Shown here: positions 46,819 through 55,096 of the stretch, piece after piece
How the letters are laid out: each line of letters begins with the position of its first letter
Position numbering within the stretch: position 1 is the first letter of the stretch
Assembly (NCBI RefSeq): GCF_001592265.1
Contig: NZ_BCWP01000022.1
Coordinates: forward strand, 1 to 64,000
Source: Curvibacter delicatus NBRC 14919
GTDB lineage: Bacteria; Pseudomonadota; Gammaproteobacteria; Burkholderiales; Burkholderiaceae_C
Direction: 5' to 3'
Length of the DNA stretch: 64,000 nt
Notes under the pieces: generated by a model
Told to the model about the DNA's origin: nothing
The model's input: the letters and a program-made list of their open reading frames with translations, nothing else
Database searches by the model: none
Position numbers and translations under genes: made by a program

Positions 46819-48285
46819 ATGGAAAAAACGGACACCTTGCCGCGTGATGCCCAGAGCATTCTGGAGCTGGCGGCGCGCTCCATGTTCGACCTGTTTGCCA
46901 ACGCCAGCGAAGGCATGCTGCTGGTGGACCGGCAGGGCAAGGTGGTCTGGATCAACGAGCAGTACAAACGCTTCCTGCCGGCGCTCGGGTTCGAACGTGT
47001 GGAGGATTTTGTCGGCCATCCGGTGGCCAGCGTGGTGCAGAACACGCAGATGCACCACGTGATCGAGAGCGGCAAGCCGATCCTGATCGACCTGCTGAGC
47101 AACCGTGCCGGTACCTTTGGCGTCAGCCGCATTCCGCTGCGCGATAGCTCGGGCGAGGTCATCGGTGCCTTGGGCATCGTGCTGTTCGACCACCCCGAGA
47201 CCAATCTGCAACCATTGATCACCAAGTTTGCCGCCCTGCAGCGCGAACTCGACGACGCCCGCCGCGAGCTGGCCAGCCAGCGCAGCGGGCAGCGTCAGGC
47301 CAAGTACACCTTTGCCAGTTTCGTCGGTGCCAGCCCGGCGGTGGTGGAGGTCAAACGACTGGCGCGCCGTGCCGCGCAGTCCAGCAGCACCGTGCTGTTG
47401 CTGGGCGAGACCGGCACCGGCAAGGAGTTGCTGGCGCATGCCATCCATGCGGTGTCGGCCCGTGCAACCAAGCCGTTCGTCAGCGTCAACATCGCGGCCG
47501 TGCCCGACACCCTGCTGGAGGCGGAGTTCTTCGGTGTGGCGCCCGGCGCCTACACCGGTGCCGAGCGCAAGGGACGCGATGGCAAGCTCAAGCTGGCCGA
47601 CGGTGGCACGCTGTTCCTGGATGAAATCGGTGACATGCCGCTGGGGCTGCAGTCCAAGCTCTTGCGCGCCTTGCAGGAAGGCGAGTTCGAGCCGCTGGGC
47701 TCCAACCAGCTGATGCGTTTCGATGCCAAGGTGATTGCCGCCACCTCGCGCGACCTCGGGCGTCTGGTGCGCGAAGGCAAATTCCGCGAGGACCTGTACT
47801 ACCGTTTGAATGTGCTGCCGATCCGGGTGCCGCCGCTGCGTGAGCGCCGCGCAGACATCCCGGCACTGGCGGAGGCACTGGGCGAAGACATTGCCTTGCG
47901 CAGCGGCCTGCCGCAGCCTGAGTTGACGGCCGATGCCATGGACCTGTTGTCGGCGCAGGTCTGGCGCGGCAATGTGCGTGAATTGCGCAATGTGCTGGAG
48001 CAGGCCGCCATGCTGGGCGACTCCCACCGCATCGACCGGGCGCAGATCGAGAAGGTGTTGCGCGAGACCGGCATCGAACAACTGGAGCCGGTGCTGACCG
48101 AAGGCACGCAGCAGGCTTGCGCGTCCACACCGATCCGCCCGTTGGCCGAGCAGGTGGCGCAACTCGAGCGCACTGCCATTGCCGCCGCCATGACGGCCAG
48201 TGGCGGCAACAAGGTGGCCGCAGCGAAACTTCTGGGTATCTCCCGTGCCACCCTGTACGGGCGGCTCGATTCGGCTGTCCGATAA
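46819..48285 (+). CDS. PAS-domain sigma-54-dependent transcriptional activator
   Basis: Enhancer-binding activator of 488 residues. A PAS-type sensor occupies about residues 17-125 (FANASEGMLLVDRQGKVVWINEQYKRFL). The AAA+ domain begins near 165: Walker A GETGTGKE at 196-203, sigma-54 contact loop GAYTGA at 243-248 (Tyr in place of the usual Phe), Walker B GGTLFLDEIGD at 262-272 and RLNVLPIRVPPLRER. A Fis-type helix-turn-helix closes the protein (NKVAAAKLLGISRATLYGRL). No receiver domain, so it probably senses a ligand or cofactor directly. The second HAAT operon follows at once, with a sigma-54 promoter and an inverted repeat, so it is the likely target. Confidence 0.93.
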   Translation: MEKTDTLPRDAQSILELAARSMFDLFANASEGMLLVDRQGKVVWINEQYKRFLPALGFERVEDFVGHPVASVVQNTQMHHVIESGKPILIDLLSNRAGTFGVSRIPLRDSSGEVIGALGIVLFDHPETNLQPLITKFAALQRELDDARRELASQRSGQRQAKYTFASFVGASPAVVEVKRLARRAAQSSSTVLLLGETGTGKELLAHAIHAVSARATKPFVSVNIAAVPDTLLEAEFFGVAPGAYTGAERKGRDGKLKLADGGTLFLDEIGDMPLGLQSKLLRALQEGEFEPLGSNQLMRFDAKVIAATSRDLGRLVREGKFREDLYYRLNVLPIRVPPLRERRADIPALAEALGEDIALRSGLPQPELTADAMDLLSAQVWRGNVRELRNVLEQAAMLGDSHRIDRAQIEKVLRETGIEQLEPVLTEGTQQACASTPIRPLAEQVAQLERTAIAAAMTASGGNKVAAAKLLGISRATLYGRLDSAVR

Positions 48286-48306
48286 TTGAACAAATGTCTT
48301 TTATGT

Positions 48307-48322
48307 AGACAAATAATTGTCT
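48307..48322. promoter_or_regulatory. Inverted repeat, candidate upstream activator site
   Basis: AGACAA, ATAA, TTGTCT: perfect 6-bp arms. It lies about 90-105 bases before the expected transcription start, the typical distance for an enhancer site of a sigma-54 activator. A related sequence with ATAATTG and TGTCT elements sits just before it at about 48282-48299, suggesting a second, weaker site. Confidence 0.6.
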
Positions 48323-48383
48323 GAATTTCAGGCAAATTCTATTGAGGCTCCCAGGAAAGTCAATCAAATCAAGTACTTGGCGA

Positions 48384-48400
48384 TTGGCATGATCTGTGCT
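48384..48400 (+). promoter_or_regulatory. Sigma-54 (-24/-12) promoter of the second HAAT operon
   Basis: TTGGCATGATCTGTGCT places GG at 48386-48387 and GC at 48398-48399 with exactly ten bases between, the defining sigma-54 spacing. It follows the TTGGCACG...TTGCT consensus closely. Transcription should begin near 48411, 27 bases before the binding-protein ATG. Confidence 0.78.
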
Positions 48401-48437
48401 GAGATGCACTGTTCGCACACATAACAAGGAGACATCC

Positions 48438-49637
48438 ATGCAACGACGCACCTGGGTTGCCCGGGCCGGTCTGATGACCGCGACCATGGCCGCCACACTC
48501 TTCGCCGGTACGGTTTTCGCGCAGGGCAAGGACATCCGCATTGCCCACATCTACAGCAAGACCGGTGCCCTGGAGGCCTATGGCAAGCAGACCCAGACCG
48601 GTTTCATGATGGGACTGGACTACGCCACCGGCGGCACCATGGCGGTCGCTGGCCGCAAGATCGTGGTGATCGAGAAGGACGACCAAGGCAAGCCCGACCT
48701 CGGCAAGAGCCTGCTGGCCGCCGCCTACGGCGACGACAAGGTGGATCTGGCGGTCGGCCCCACGGCTTCGCCGGTGGCACTGGCCATGCTGCCGGTGGCC
48801 GAGGAGTACAAGAAGATCCTTCTGGTGGAGCCGGCCGTGGCCGATTCCATCACCGGCGACAAGTGGAACAAGTACATCTTCCGTACCGGCCGCAACAGCA
48901 GCCAGGACGCCATCGCCAACGCCGTGGCGCTGGACAAGGACGGCGTGAGCATCGTCACCATGGCACAGGACTCGGCTTTCGGCCGTGATGGCGTCAAGGC
49001 CTTCAAGGAAGCGCTGAAGAAGGCCAAGCTGGTGCACGAGGAGTACCTGCCGCCGGCTACGACCGACTTCACCGCCGGCGGCCAGCGCATGATCGACAAG
49101 CTCAAGGGCCTGCCGGGCCGCAAGGTGATCTTCATCATCTGGGCCGGCGGCAACCCCTTCAAGATCGCCGACATGGACCTCAAGCGCCACGGCATCGAGA
49201 TCGCCACCGGGGGCAACATCCTGCCGGCCATGACGGCCTACAAGCAGTTCCCCGGCATGGAGGGCGCAGCCTACTACTACTTCGGCATTCCGAAGAACCC
49301 GGTCAACGAAGCCCTGGTGTCCATGCACTACAAGCAGTTCAAGGCCCCGCCGGACTTCTTCACTGCGGGTGGTTTCAGCGCCGCCATGGCCGTGGTCACG
49401 GCACTGAAGAAGACCAATGGCGACACCGCCACCAACACGCTGATCAAGGCGATGGAAGGCATGAGCTTCGACACCCCCAAGGGCAAGATGACGTTCCGCA
49501 AGGAAGACCACCAGGCCATGCAGAGCATGTACCACTTCAAGATCAAGGTGGACCCGGCCTTTGCCTGGGGCGTGCCTGAACTCGTGCGCGAGATCAAGGC
49601 GGAAGAGATGGCTATCCCCATCCGCAACAAACGGTAA
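48438..49637 (+). CDS. HAAT-family ABC transporter substrate-binding protein (second operon)
   Basis: Periplasmic binding protein of 399 residues from the ATG at 48438, which has an AAGGAG site; a longer frame upstream crosses the promoter and is not used. Signal peptide RRTWVARAGLMTATMAATLFAGTVFAQ. The mature protein begins KDIRIAHIYSKTGALEAYGKQTQTGF, the Peripla_BP_6 pattern. It is not a close relative of the binding protein at 5.0 kb. The ligand is unknown; induction through sigma-54 and a downstream hydrolase suggest a catabolic substrate such as an ester, amide or acid. Confidence 0.92.
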   Translation: MQRRTWVARAGLMTATMAATLFAGTVFAQGKDIRIAHIYSKTGALEAYGKQTQTGFMMGLDYATGGTMAVAGRKIVVIEKDDQGKPDLGKSLLAAAYGDDKVDLAVGPTASPVALAMLPVAEEYKKILLVEPAVADSITGDKWNKYIFRTGRNSSQDAIANAVALDKDGVSIVTMAQDSAFGRDGVKAFKEALKKAKLVHEEYLPPATTDFTAGGQRMIDKLKGLPGRKVIFIIWAGGNPFKIADMDLKRHGIEIATGGNILPAMTAYKQFPGMEGAAYYYFGIPKNPVNEALVSMHYKQFKAPPDFFTAGGFSAAMAVVTALKKTNGDTATNTLIKAMEGMSFDTPKGKMTFRKEDHQAMQSMYHFKIKVDPAFAWGVPELVREIKAEEMAIPIRNKR

Positions 49638-49656
49638 TTGAGTGCTCGGCTACTGC

Positions 49657-49751
49657 GCGCGCCGATGGCGGCGTTGCGCAGTGCTCGAAATCCTCACGTA
49701 CTGCAAGTACGTTCCGGTTTCTGCGCGCTGTGCGCCTTGCCCTCGGCGCGC
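49657..49751. repeat. Long imperfect hairpin in the binding-protein/ATPase gap
   Basis: GCGCGCCGA (49657) pairs with TCGGCGCGC (49743-49751), and the tip is CGTACT/AGTACG around GCA; much of the rest pairs with mismatches, including GAAATC with GGTTTC. The 154-bp gap is otherwise empty. From memory, closely similar palindromic segments recur in intergenic regions of Burkholderiales genomes, so this is probably one copy of a dispersed repeat. It sits inside an operon and may lower expression of the genes behind it. Confidence 0.65.
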
Positions 49752-49791
49752 TCGCTACGCCGCTCCCTCAATTCCTTCTCCATTCTTCAAC

Positions 49792-50556
49792 ATGCTTGAA
49801 ACTCGGGATCTCACGATCCGCTTCGGCGGGCACGTGGCGGTCAATGCCGTCTCGTGCCGCTTTGCACCGGGCACGCTGACGGCCATCGTCGGCCCCAATG
49901 GCGCTGGCAAGACCACCTACTTCAACCTGATCTCGGGCCAGTTGCCGGCCAGCGAGGGGGCGGTGCTGCTGAATGGGGAAGACCTGTCGCCCCTGCCGGC
50001 CTCGGCCCGCACGCGTGCCGGCCTGGGGCGTGCCTTTCAGTTGACCAACCTGTTCCCGAACCTGAGCGTGCTGGAGAACGTGCGCCTGGCAGTGCAGGCC
50101 TCACTGGACGGGCCGCACCGTCGTGGGCTGAACCTGTGGAGCATCTGGAGTGATCACGCGCGTCTGACCGAGCGGGCCCATGCCATCCTCGAATCGGTGG
50201 CGATGGCACGCCAGCAGGATGCGCCGGTGGCCAGCCTGCCGCACGGCGACCAGCGCAAGCTGGAAGTGGCGCTGCTGATGGCGCTGGACCCGCAGGTCTA
50301 CATGTTTGATGAACCCACGGCGGGCATGAGCCATGACGAGGCGCCGGTGATCCTGAACCTGATCCGTGCGCTCAAACAGGACAAGTCCAAGACCATCCTG
50401 CTGGTGGAGCACAAGATGGACGTGGTGCGCGAGCTGGCCGACCGCATCATCGTGCTGCACAACGGCACGCTGGTGGCCGACGGCGAACCAGCGGCCGTGA
50501 TTGCCTCGCCAGTAGTACAGGAAGCCTATCTGGGCATTGCCAAGGAGCCCGCATGA
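49792..50556 (+). CDS. HAAT ABC transporter ATPase, LivG type (second operon)
   Basis: ATPase of 254 residues. Walker A GPNGAGKTTYF near residue 34, a signature region reading LPHGDQRKLEVA (a LivG-style departure from LSGGQ), Walker B VYMFDEPTAGMSHDE and switch VEHKMDVV. The open frame before the ATG at 49792 is the hairpin repeat and not coding. Separate from the permease here, in contrast to the fused version in the first operon. Confidence 0.92.
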   Translation: MLETRDLTIRFGGHVAVNAVSCRFAPGTLTAIVGPNGAGKTTYFNLISGQLPASEGAVLLNGEDLSPLPASARTRAGLGRAFQLTNLFPNLSVLENVRLAVQASLDGPHRRGLNLWSIWSDHARLTERAHAILESVAMARQQDAPVASLPHGDQRKLEVALLMALDPQVYMFDEPTAGMSHDEAPVILNLIRALKQDKSKTILLVEHKMDVVRELADRIIVLHNGTLVADGEPAAVIASPVVQEAYLGIAKEPA

Positions 50557-50617
50557 GCCCGCGCACAGCTGTTCCGAAGAGGGCTCGCACCGCAGTGCGG
50601 AGCACGGAGGTGATCGA

Positions 50618-51343
50618 ATGAGCGACATGTTGTTGACGCTCGAAGGCGTGCATACCCACATCGGTGCGTACCACATCCTGCACGGCGTGGACCTGGCCGT
50701 GCCGCGCGGCCAACTGACCATGCTGCTGGGCCGCAACGGTGTCGGCAAGACCACCACGCTGCGCACCATCATGGGCCTGTGGCAGGCCTCCGCCGGCCGC
50801 ATCACCTTCAACGGTCAGGACATCACGCGCCTGCACACGCCGGCCATCGCTGCGCTGGACATCGCCTACGTGCCGGAGAACATGGGCATCTTCGCCGACC
50901 TCACGGTGAAAGAGAACATGCTGCTGGCCGCGCGCAAGGCAAAACATGCCCGCGACATGGACGAGGAACGCCTGCAGTGGATCTTCAAGCTCTTTCCGGC
51001 GGTGGAGAAATTCTGGAACCATCCCGCCGGCAAGCTGTCGGGCGGGCAGAAGCAGATGCTGGCGGTGTCGCGCGCCATCGTCGAGCCGCGCCGCCTGCTG
51101 ATCGTCGACGAGCCGAGCAAGGGCCTGGCGCCGGTGATGATCGACAACATGATCACCGCCTTCCAGCAGCTCAAGGCCAGCGGCGTGACCATCCTGCTGG
51201 TGGAGCAGAACATCAACTTCGCCAAACGCCTCGGTGACCGGGTGGCCGTGATGGATGACGGCCGCGTGGTGCATGCCGGTGCCATGCAGGCGCTGGCCGA
51301 GGACGAAGTGTTGCAGCAGTCGCTGCTGGGGCTGGCGCTATGA
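50618..51343 (+). CDS. HAAT ABC transporter ATPase, LivF type (second operon)
   Basis: ATPase of 241 residues. Walker A GRNGVGKTTTL near residue 39, signature LSGGQKQMLAVSRA, Walker B LLIVDEPSKGLAP and the LivF-type switch VEQNINFA. The ATG at 50618 has a strong GGAGG site. Its stop overlaps the start of the permease gene (ATGA). Confidence 0.93.
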   Translation: MSDMLLTLEGVHTHIGAYHILHGVDLAVPRGQLTMLLGRNGVGKTTTLRTIMGLWQASAGRITFNGQDITRLHTPAIAALDIAYVPENMGIFADLTVKENMLLAARKAKHARDMDEERLQWIFKLFPAVEKFWNHPAGKLSGGQKQMLAVSRAIVEPRRLLIVDEPSKGLAPVMIDNMITAFQQLKASGVTILLVEQNINFAKRLGDRVAVMDDGRVVHAGAMQALAEDEVLQQSLLGLAL

Positions 51344-52320
51344 CCAAAGACTTTGATTACAAGCCCTTGCTGCTGGTGCCCTTGCTGGCCTTGGCCGCGC
51401 TGCCCTTGATCGGCTCCGGCTCAACCTGGCTCACGCTCACCGTGGCCGGCCTGGCCATGGGCATGATCGTCTTCATCATCGCCTCCGGCCTGACGCTGGT
51501 GTTCGGCCTGATGGACGTGCTCAACTTCGGCCATGGCGTCTTCATCGCGCTTGGTGCCTTTGTCGCCACCAGCGTGCTGGGGGCCATGGGTGACTGGACC
51601 GGTTCGGCCGAGCTGTGGCGCAACCTGGTGGCCGTGCTGCCGGCCATGCTGGTGGCCATGGCGGTAGCCGGTGCCCTGGGCCTGGCCTTCGAGCGTTTCA
51701 TCGTGCGGCCGGTTTACGGCCAGCACCTCAAGCAGATCCTCATCACCATGGGCGGCATGATCATCGGGGAGGAACTGATCAAGGTGATCTGGGGCCCGCT
51801 GCAGATCCCGCTGCCCTTGCCCGAGGGCATGCGCGGCGCCTTGGCGCTGGGCGAGGCCTCGATCGAGAAGTACCGCGTGATCGCGGTGGTGGTGGGGCTG
51901 GTGGTGTTTGCCGTGCAGGCCTGGACACTGTCGCGCACCAAGATCGGCCTGCTGATCCGCGCCGGCGTGCAGGACCGCGAGATGGTCGAGGCGCTGGGCT
52001 ACCGCATCCGCCGCCTGTTCGTCGGCGTGTTCGTCATGGGCAGCGCGCTGGCCGGCCTGGGCGGCGTGATGTGGGGCCTGTACCAGCAGAACGTGGTGCC
52101 GCAGATGGGCGCACAGGTCAATGTGCTGATCTTCATCGTCATCATCATCGGCGGCCTGGGGTCCACCGGCGGCGCGCTCATTGGTTCGCTGCTGGTCGGG
52201 CTGATGGCCAACTACACCGGCTTCCTGCTGCCGAAGGTGGCGCTGTTTTCCAACATCGCGCTGATGGTGGCCATCCTGCTGTGGCGGCCGCAAGGGGTTT
52301 ACCCCGTGGCGAATCGTTAA
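51340..52320 (+). CDS. HAAT ABC transporter permease, LivH type (second operon)
   Basis: Permease of 326 residues with about eight membrane segments. Family segments: ASGLTLVFGLMDVLNFGHGVFIALGAF, then YGQHLKQILITMGGMIIGEELIKVIWGP, and the coupling region IIGGLGSTGGALIGSLLVGLMANY near the end. The gene order in this operon (binding protein, LivG, LivF, LivH, LivM) differs from the first operon, which argues against a recent duplication. Confidence 0.92.
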   Translation: MTKDFDYKPLLLVPLLALAALPLIGSGSTWLTLTVAGLAMGMIVFIIASGLTLVFGLMDVLNFGHGVFIALGAFVATSVLGAMGDWTGSAELWRNLVAVLPAMLVAMAVAGALGLAFERFIVRPVYGQHLKQILITMGGMIIGEELIKVIWGPLQIPLPLPEGMRGALALGEASIEKYRVIAVVVGLVVFAVQAWTLSRTKIGLLIRAGVQDREMVEALGYRIRRLFVGVFVMGSALAGLGGVMWGLYQQNVVPQMGAQVNVLIFIVIIIGGLGSTGGALIGSLLVGLMANYTGFLLPKVALFSNIALMVAILLWRPQGVYPVANR

Positions 52321-52332
52321 GGAGCGTTAAAC

Positions 52333-53406
52333 ATGTTCGCTCGTCTCATTTCCAACGACCTGCCGCGCAGCCGCGTGCTGGCGGTGCTGCTGGTCCTGCT
52401 GCTGCTGGCGCTGGCGGCTGCGCCTTTTATCGCGCCGGGCGTCAAGGCGCTCAACGTTGCGGCCAAGGTGCTGATTTTCGTCGTGCTGGTGGCCAGCTTC
52501 GACCTGCTGCTGGGTTACACCGGCATCGTCAGCTTTGCGCACACCATGTTCTTCGGCATCGGTGCCTATGGCATTGCGATTGCCAGCACCCTGCTCGGGC
52601 CCACCTGGGGCGCGCTGGGTGTGGGGCTGGTCGCGGCACTGGCGCTGTCGCTGCTGCTGGCGCTGGCCATCGGCCTGTTTTCGCTGCGCGTGCGCGCCAT
52701 CTTCTTCGCCATGATCACATTGGCAGTGGCCTCGGCTTTCCAGACCCTGGCTTCGCAGCTGTCGGAATTCACCGGTGGTGAGGATGGCCTGAGCTTCAAG
52801 CTGCCGGAGTGGCTGTCGCCCAGCTTCGAGCTGTTCGAGGAGCCGGTGTTGGGCGTCATGCTCGACGGCAAGCTGATCTGCTACTACCTGCTGTTTTTCG
52901 TGGCGCTGGTGCTGCTGCTGGCGCTGCTGCGTATCGTCAACTCGCCGTTCGGCCGTGTGCTGCAGGCGATCCGTGAAAACGAGTTCCGTGCCGAAGCCAT
53001 CGGCTACCGTGTAGTGGTGTACCGCACGCTCTCCAGCGTGTTGTCGGCCCTGTTCGCCTGCCTGGCCGGCGCCATGCTGGCGCTCTGGCTGCGCTACAAC
53101 GGGCCGGACACGTCGCTTTCGTTCGAGATCATGATGGACGTGCTGCTCATCGTGGTCATCGGCGGCATGGGCACGATCTACGGCTCGGCCATTGGTGCGG
53201 CGCTGTTTGTGGTGGCGCAAAGTTATCTGCAGGACCTGCTGCGTCTGGCCAGCGAAGCCGCCTCCGCCGTGCCGCAACTGGCGGCGCTGTTGTCGCCCGA
53301 CCGCTGGCTGCTCTGGCTCGGCCTGCTGTTTGTGCTGTCGGTTTATTACTTCCCCACCGGGGTGGTCGGGCGCCTGCGCGCGGCGGCCCAAGGAGGCGCA
53401 CGATGA
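52333..53406 (+). CDS. HAAT ABC transporter permease, LivM type (second operon)
   Basis: Permease of 357 residues. LivM landmarks: VASFDLLLGYTGIVSFAHTMFFGIGAYGIAIAS, RVRAIFFAMITLAVASAFQTLASQ, QAIRENEFRAEAIGYRVVVYRTLSSVLSALFACLAGAMLAL and VIGGMGTIYGSAIGAALFV. Completes the transporter. It overlaps the following hydrolase gene by four bases (ATGA), so the hydrolase is part of the same transcription unit. Confidence 0.92.
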   Translation: MFARLISNDLPRSRVLAVLLVLLLLALAAAPFIAPGVKALNVAAKVLIFVVLVASFDLLLGYTGIVSFAHTMFFGIGAYGIAIASTLLGPTWGALGVGLVAALALSLLLALAIGLFSLRVRAIFFAMITLAVASAFQTLASQLSEFTGGEDGLSFKLPEWLSPSFELFEEPVLGVMLDGKLICYYLLFFVALVLLLALLRIVNSPFGRVLQAIRENEFRAEAIGYRVVVYRTLSSVLSALFACLAGAMLALWLRYNGPDTSLSFEIMMDVLLIVVIGGMGTIYGSAIGAALFVVAQSYLQDLLRLASEAASAVPQLAALLSPDRWLLWLGLLFVLSVYYFPTGVVGRLRAAAQGGAR

Positions 53407-54272
53407 ATCCCACGTCGAATTACCTGACCTTGGCCGGCCGCGAAATCCATTACATGGAGTGGGGGAGCGGGAACCGCGAGACCGTGATCGCCTGGCATGG
53501 CCTGGCGCGCACCGGGCGCGACATGGACGAACTGGCCGGGCACCTGAGCGCCCACGGCTACCGCGTTATCTGCCCCGACACGCTGGGCCGTGGCCTGAGC
53601 CAGTGGAGCCCGTTGCCGCTGCAGGAGTATTGCCTGGCGTTTTATGCGCGCCTGGCGGCCGAGTTGTTCGGTCAGCTGAAGATCGAGCGCGCCCACTGGG
53701 TCGGCACCTCCATGGGCGGGGCCATCGGCACGGTGTGCGCCTCGGGTCTGTTCCAGCCGCAGCTCAAGGCACGCATCCGCAGCCTGGTGCTCAACGACAA
53801 CGCGCCCGAGCTGGCGGCTGCGGCCATCAACCGCATCCGCGCCTATGCCGGCAACCCGCCGGCGTTCGAGACGGTGCGTGAGCTGGAGGCCTTCTTCCGC
53901 CAGGCCTACAAGCCCTACGGCTGGCTCAGCGACGCGCAGTGGCGCCGCCTGACCGAGACCTCCACCCGCCGCCTGCCCAACGGCCGCGTGACGCCGCATT
54001 ACGACCCGGCCATGGTGCAGCAGTTCGAGCACCACCCCGATGACTATCTGATCTGGGATCACTACGAACAGGTCGACATTCCGGTGCTGCTGCTGCGCGG
54101 TGTCGAGTCCGACCTGGTGTTGCCGGAGACGGCCGCCAAGATGCAGACCTGCGGCCCAGGCCGAAGGGGGCAGTTGCAGGCGATCGAGGTGCCCGACTGC
54201 GGCCATGCGCCGGCGCTCAACGTGCCGGCCCAGCTCGACGCCGTGCTCGACTTCATCCGCCGCGCCGCCTGA
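53403..54272 (+). CDS. Alpha/beta hydrolase
   Basis: Alpha/beta hydrolase of 289 residues with no signal peptide. The oxyanion region is IAWHGLARTGRDM, the nucleophile elbow VGTSMGGAIG (Ser at 103), and the catalytic His in PDCGHAPALN near residue 268. Translational coupling to LivM implies that it acts on the imported compound inside the cell, probably cleaving an ester or similar bond; that is inference from context. Substrate unknown. Confidence 0.88.
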   Translation: MNPTSNYLTLAGREIHYMEWGSGNRETVIAWHGLARTGRDMDELAGHLSAHGYRVICPDTLGRGLSQWSPLPLQEYCLAFYARLAAELFGQLKIERAHWVGTSMGGAIGTVCASGLFQPQLKARIRSLVLNDNAPELAAAAINRIRAYAGNPPAFETVRELEAFFRQAYKPYGWLSDAQWRRLTETSTRRLPNGRVTPHYDPAMVQQFEHHPDDYLIWDHYEQVDIPVLLLRGVESDLVLPETAAKMQTCGPGRRGQLQAIEVPDCGHAPALNVPAQLDAVLDFIRRAA

Positions 54273-54323
54273 CGCTGCGGTGACAGATTCCGCTGCGGGA
54301 GACCGCGGTGGCGCGGTGCCGGC

Positions 54324-54340
54324 TTGGCACAATGCAGGCT
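54324..54340 (+). promoter_or_regulatory. Possible sigma-54 promoter before the glutathione transferase gene
   Basis: TTGGCACAATGCAGGCT has a perfect -24 element (TTGGCAC) and GC ten bases after GG, but the -12 element is poor (AGGCT). It lies 30 bases before the ATG. It could be chance in GC-rich DNA. Confidence 0.35.
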
Positions 54341-54369
54341 CGATTCATCAAGAAGAACGAGGAGCAGGC

Positions 54370-55020
54370 ATGGCCTTGACGATCTACGGCATCATCGCAT
54401 CGCGCGCGTTGCGCCCCCTGTGGGCCGCCACCGAGCTGGGGCTCGATTTCGAGCATGTGCAGACCGACTACAAGCTCGGCACCACGCGCACGCCGGCGTT
54501 CCTGGCGATCAACCCCAATGGCCACATTCCGGTCCTGGTCGACCACCGGCCCGAGGGCGACGTGACGGTGTGGGAGAGCATGGCCTGCGCGCTGTACATC
54601 GCGCGCCACCACGGCCAGGCCGACGGAGTGAACCTGGTGCCGGCCACGCCGCGCGAGGACGCCGAGGCGCTGCGCTGGAGCTTCTGGACCGTGACCGAAC
54701 TGGAAAAGGACGCGCTCACCGTGCTGATGCACCGTTTGGCGATGCCGGCCGAGGAGCGCAAGCATGATCTGGCCGAAGCGGCAGAACGGCGCCTGAAGGT
54801 GCCGCTGCGTGTGCTGGAGCAGCACCTGACGCAGCAGCAGGCGCGTGGCGAGGCTTTCATCGCAGCGGCACGTTTCACGGTGGCCGACCTGTGCGTGGCC
54901 AGCGTCATGCTGTGGGTGAAGCCGGCGCGCGAGTTGCTGGCGCAGCATCCGCTGGTCAGCGCCTGGCTGGCCCAATGTCTGGGCCGGCCAGCCTACGAAG
55001 CGCTGCGGCGCCAGCGCTAG
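54370..55020 (+). CDS. Glutathione S-transferase family protein
   Basis: Cytosolic GST-fold protein of 216 residues. The N-terminal thioredoxin-like domain starts LTIYGIIASRALRPLWAATELGLDFEHV and contains the cis-Pro segment NPNGHIPVLVD and the glutathione-contact WESMACALYIARHHG. The C-terminal helical domain includes GEAFIAAARFTVADLCVASV (N-capping motif). AGGAG-type site before the ATG. It follows the transporter-hydrolase operon by 97 bases, so may be co-transcribed or separate. Substrate unknown. Confidence 0.9.
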   Translation: MALTIYGIIASRALRPLWAATELGLDFEHVQTDYKLGTTRTPAFLAINPNGHIPVLVDHRPEGDVTVWESMACALYIARHHGQADGVNLVPATPREDAEALRWSFWTVTELEKDALTVLMHRLAMPAEERKHDLAEAAERRLKVPLRVLEQHLTQQQARGEAFIAAARFTVADLCVASVMLWVKPARELLAQHPLVSAWLAQCLGRPAYEALRRQR

Positions 55021-55096
55021 GAAATTCAAGCCAAATTGTCCTGTAGGCCTTGCTGCTTATGCGCCGGCAGCTACTGAAACAATAGTGTTCCGTGCT

